DNA of 7,925 bases from CAYVOX01 sp964453035. GTDB taxonomy: Bacteria > Chloroflexota > Anaerolineae > Anaerolineales > Anaerolineaceae. The translations under genes and the position numbers were made by a program. Of this stretch, positions 6,899-7,925 are shown one piece after another. The stretch lies in contig CAYVOX010000146.1 in NCBI GenBank assembly GCA_964453035.1, positions 1-7,925 on the forward strand. Direction: 5' to 3'. Position 1 is the first letter of the stretch. Each line of letters starts with the position of its first letter. The notes under the pieces are model-generated. The model made no database searches. It was not told the origin of the DNA and worked only from the letters and a program-made list of their open reading frames with translations.

Positions 6899-6932
6899 TT
6901 TTAATGTAACCGCTTAATTTTTATGCTACCAT
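6899..6932 (+). promoter_or_regulatory. AT-rich promoter candidate upstream of the SGNH lipoprotein gene
   Basis: This is a roughly 35-base AT-rich island between two GC-rich genes. It contains TGCTACCAT (6924-6932), a TGn-extended -10-like element with four of six -10 bases, and no convincing -35. The island also holds an imperfect direct repeat: TTTTAATGTAACC (6899-6911) and TTTTTATGCTACC (6918-6930), identical at 10 of 13 positions and offset by 19 bases. The predicted transcript would carry a leader of more than 120 bases. The promoter assignment is tentative. Confidence 0.35.
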
Positions 6933-6939
6933 TCCCTTG

Positions 6940-7043
6940 CACAGGCGTTTACCCCGCCAGGTACGCCGCACTCTGTTTGCAGCAGAGAAAATCCCCCGCC
7001 GCACTTCCCCGCACCTCAAACATGGCGCCAACCCTCGCCTGTG
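6940..7043 (+). promoter_or_regulatory. Structured 5' leader of the SGNH lipoprotein gene
   Basis: CACAGGCG (6940-6947) is exactly complementary to CGCCTGTG (7036-7043), enclosing 88 bases; a G-U pair (6939/7044) can extend it. Inside lies a small hairpin, CTCTG-TTTGCAG-CAGAG (6971-6987). The right arm ends just four bases before the Shine-Dalgarno AAGGAGG (7048-7054). The layout could form a closed multi-branch leader next to the ribosome binding site, as in RNA regulators, but I match it to no known riboswitch class. Eight-base complementarity over this distance could also be chance. Confidence 0.3.
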
Positions 7044-7047
7044 TTTC

Positions 7048-7054
7048 AAGGAGG
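7048..7054 (+). promoter_or_regulatory. Shine-Dalgarno deciding the start of the SGNH lipoprotein
   Basis: AAGGAGG stands eight bases before ATG 7063. It fixes the start at the beginning of a clear signal peptide and rules out the 42 extra in-frame residues that begin at 6937 with no ribosome site. Confidence 0.8.
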
Positions 7055-7062
7055 GCTGTTCC

Positions 7063-7851
7063 ATGTTCACAACACTCAAAAGCAAATTGACCCTCGCCAT
7101 CCTCGCGGCAGCGCTCATGCTGTGCAGTTGCGCCCCGGCTGGCCTGCCCACCGGAACAGGCGCCACCTGGCACCTGGTCATCATCGGCGATTCCAGCCTC
7201 TGGGAGGTGGGAGAAGCCTACGCCGCCCGCATTGAAAAAGATACCGGCGTCAAAGTCATCCTCGATGATTTCTCCACCTCTGCCATGAGCGCCGGGAATG
7301 TGCTCTCCGTGCTGCGCAGCGGCGTTTCCGACAACGCCCGCATGCAAAAACTGCCGCAGGCCCTCAAAGAGGCGGAGGTGGTGGTCATGTTCGTCAACCC
7401 CAACCTCTCGATTGACCCCGCCAGGCCGCTGGATTTTGACGGCTGCTTCATCTCAGCGGCCCCCGCCGAATGCGAACCAGCTGCTTTTGAACGCTGGACC
7501 GAGGACCTCAAAGCCATCTGGGCTGAAATCCTCAAATTGCGCCAGGGTAAGGCTACCATCCTCCGCGCCACCGATCTCTACAACCCCTCCGTCAGCAGCT
7601 GGAAAGCCCACGGGGTCTTTGAAGCCTGCACCCGCTGCTGGCTGAACATGTCTGATGCAACCCGCCTGGCTGCCGAAGCTTACCGCATCCCCTTCCTCGG
7701 GCGCTATGCCGCCATGAACGGCCCCGACCGCTCCGAAGATATCGTCGCCAAAGGCTACATCAGCGACGGCGAGCACCTCTCACCTTCTGGCGCTCAACGG
7801 GTGGCCGATCTGCTGGCGCAGATGGGCTACCAGCCTGTCACCCCGCCGTAA
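7063..7851 (+). CDS. Lipid-anchored SGNH/GDSL-hydrolase-like protein
   Basis: This 262-residue protein is probably an extracellular, membrane-anchored esterase or related hydrolase. A lipoprotein signal peptide (MFTTLKSKLTLAILAAAL) ends in L20-C-S-C23; Cys23 is the likely lipidated residue, with an unusual extra Cys at -2. SGNH block I is IIGDSSLWEV, with Ser44 the presumed nucleophile. FVNPN (110-114) fits the Asn-bearing block III. DGEHLSPSGAQRVADLL (from 235) is block V, with Asp235 and His238 completing the catalytic set. Four further cysteines (128, 137, 189, 192) could form two disulfides in the exported domain. Length is usual for the superfamily. The substrate is unknown: SGNH enzymes act on acyl and acetyl esters of lipids, polysaccharides or peptidoglycan. 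Strong AAGGAGG, a separate promoter candidate and a long leader indicate a single-gene unit. The stop is TAA. Confidence 0.85.
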   Translation: MFTTLKSKLTLAILAAALMLCSCAPAGLPTGTGATWHLVIIGDSSLWEVGEAYAARIEKDTGVKVILDDFSTSAMSAGNVLSVLRSGVSDNARMQKLPQALKEAEVVVMFVNPNLSIDPARPLDFDGCFISAAPAECEPAAFERWTEDLKAIWAEILKLRQGKATILRATDLYNPSVSSWKAHGVFEACTRCWLNMSDATRLAAEAYRIPFLGRYAAMNGPDRSEDIVAKGYISDGEHLSPSGAQRVADLLAQMGYQPVTPP

Positions 7852-7866
7852 CCGCCCGGGAAAGTT

Positions 7867-7893
7867 CTGCTCGCGCAGCACTCCCGCAGGGAG
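7867..7893. repeat. Two small adjacent hairpins after the SGNH lipoprotein gene
   Basis: CTGC-TCGC-GCAG (7867-7878) and CTCCC-GCA-GGGAG (7881-7893) are perfect short stems 15 bases after the TAA. Neither is followed by a T-tract on the plus strand, so they are not a standard intrinsic terminator for the lipoprotein gene. Read on the minus strand the first stem carries a GCGA (GNRA-type) tetraloop, which slightly favours an RNA read leftward. Confidence 0.4.
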
Positions 7894-7894
7894 C

Positions 7895-7908
7895 GGGATT
7901 CGAACCCC
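7895..7908 (-). other. tRNA T-arm-like (B-box) sequence, possible tRNA remnant
   Basis: Read on the minus strand this is GGGGTTCGAATCCC, an exact match to the GGTTCGAATCC core of tRNA T-arms. The rest does not fit a tRNA: only three T-stem pairs form before mismatches, the bases 5' of it (GGCTTTTTTTATAAAT) cannot make an anticodon stem with U33, and no CCA follows. It may be a chance match or a tRNA 3'-end relic such as an old integration site. I do not call a tRNA gene. Confidence 0.25.
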
Positions 7909-7910
7909 TA

Positions 7911-7925
7911 TTTATAAAAAAAGCC
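7911..7925 (-). terminator. Possible edge-truncated intrinsic terminator tail
   Basis: On the minus strand the window begins GGCTTTTTTTATAAA. A GC-ending stem followed by seven Ts is the usual tail of an intrinsic terminator, whose hairpin would lie beyond the right edge. If so, a convergent minus-strand gene ends just outside. The matching A-tract followed by GCC on the plus strand would also allow a bidirectional terminator serving the lipoprotein gene. Only the tail is visible, so this is tentative. Confidence 0.35.

Noticed and set aside
6923..7090. Possible 55-codon upstream ORF overlapping the SGNH lipoprotein start (ATG 6923, also ATG 7022)
   Set aside because: Neither ATG has a Shine-Dalgarno, the sequence shows no protein character, and ATG 6923 falls within the promoter candidate.
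7886..7925. A functional tRNA gene on the minus strand
   Set aside because: The B-box core is exact, but the T-stem breaks after three pairs, the preceding bases cannot form an anticodon arm, and no CCA is present.

Overview
The window looks like an ordinary chromosomal segment from a GC-rich (roughly 60% by eye), probably monoderm bacterium. My best guess is Chloroflexota, class Anaerolineae. The main clue is the binding lipoprotein at 3202-4599: after its lipidated cysteine comes a Pro/Thr/Val linker with a TPTPVTVEKTVVVTK-type segment, a style I associate with Chloroflexota binding proteins. Two Cys-anchored lipoproteins and an ABC importer without its own ATPase fit but do not prove this. 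The taxonomic call is inference.

Layout: everything left of about 5853 is read on the minus strand and everything right of 5931 on the plus strand, so 5854-5930 is a divergent intergenic region. From right to left on the minus strand lie a GT4-type glycosyltransferase (4717-5853), a carbohydrate ABC importer operon (binding lipoprotein 3202-4599, permease 2227-3108, permease 1373-2230), and an SPFH/Band 7-like membrane protein (1-1289) that runs off the left edge. On the plus strand are a two-domain GNAT acetyltransferase (5931-6854) and an SGNH/GDSL-hydrolase-like lipoprotein (7063-7851). The last 75 bases hold small hairpins, a tRNA T-arm-like sequence and a poly-T tract read on the minus strand.

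How the genes work together: the three transporter genes form one unit. The binding protein has its own extended -10 promoter candidate and a strong Shine-Dalgarno sequence. A stable hairpin with no U-tract separates it from the first permease, which has no visible Shine-Dalgarno. The two permease genes overlap by ATGA. This arrangement is expected to yield much more binding protein than membrane subunits. No ATPase, sugar hydrolase or regulator is present, so the substrate cannot be named and a shared ATPase encoded elsewhere is expected. The SPFH-like gene follows but has its own near-consensus promoter (TTGACA-18-TATACT), so it is probably not part of the transporter operon. The glycosyltransferase, acetyltransferase and SGNH lipoprotein look like independent single genes.

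I found no mobile element, CRISPR array, complete RNA gene or clear new system. The points most worth a second look are the intercistronic hairpin, the structured leader of the SGNH lipoprotein and the unexplained right edge.
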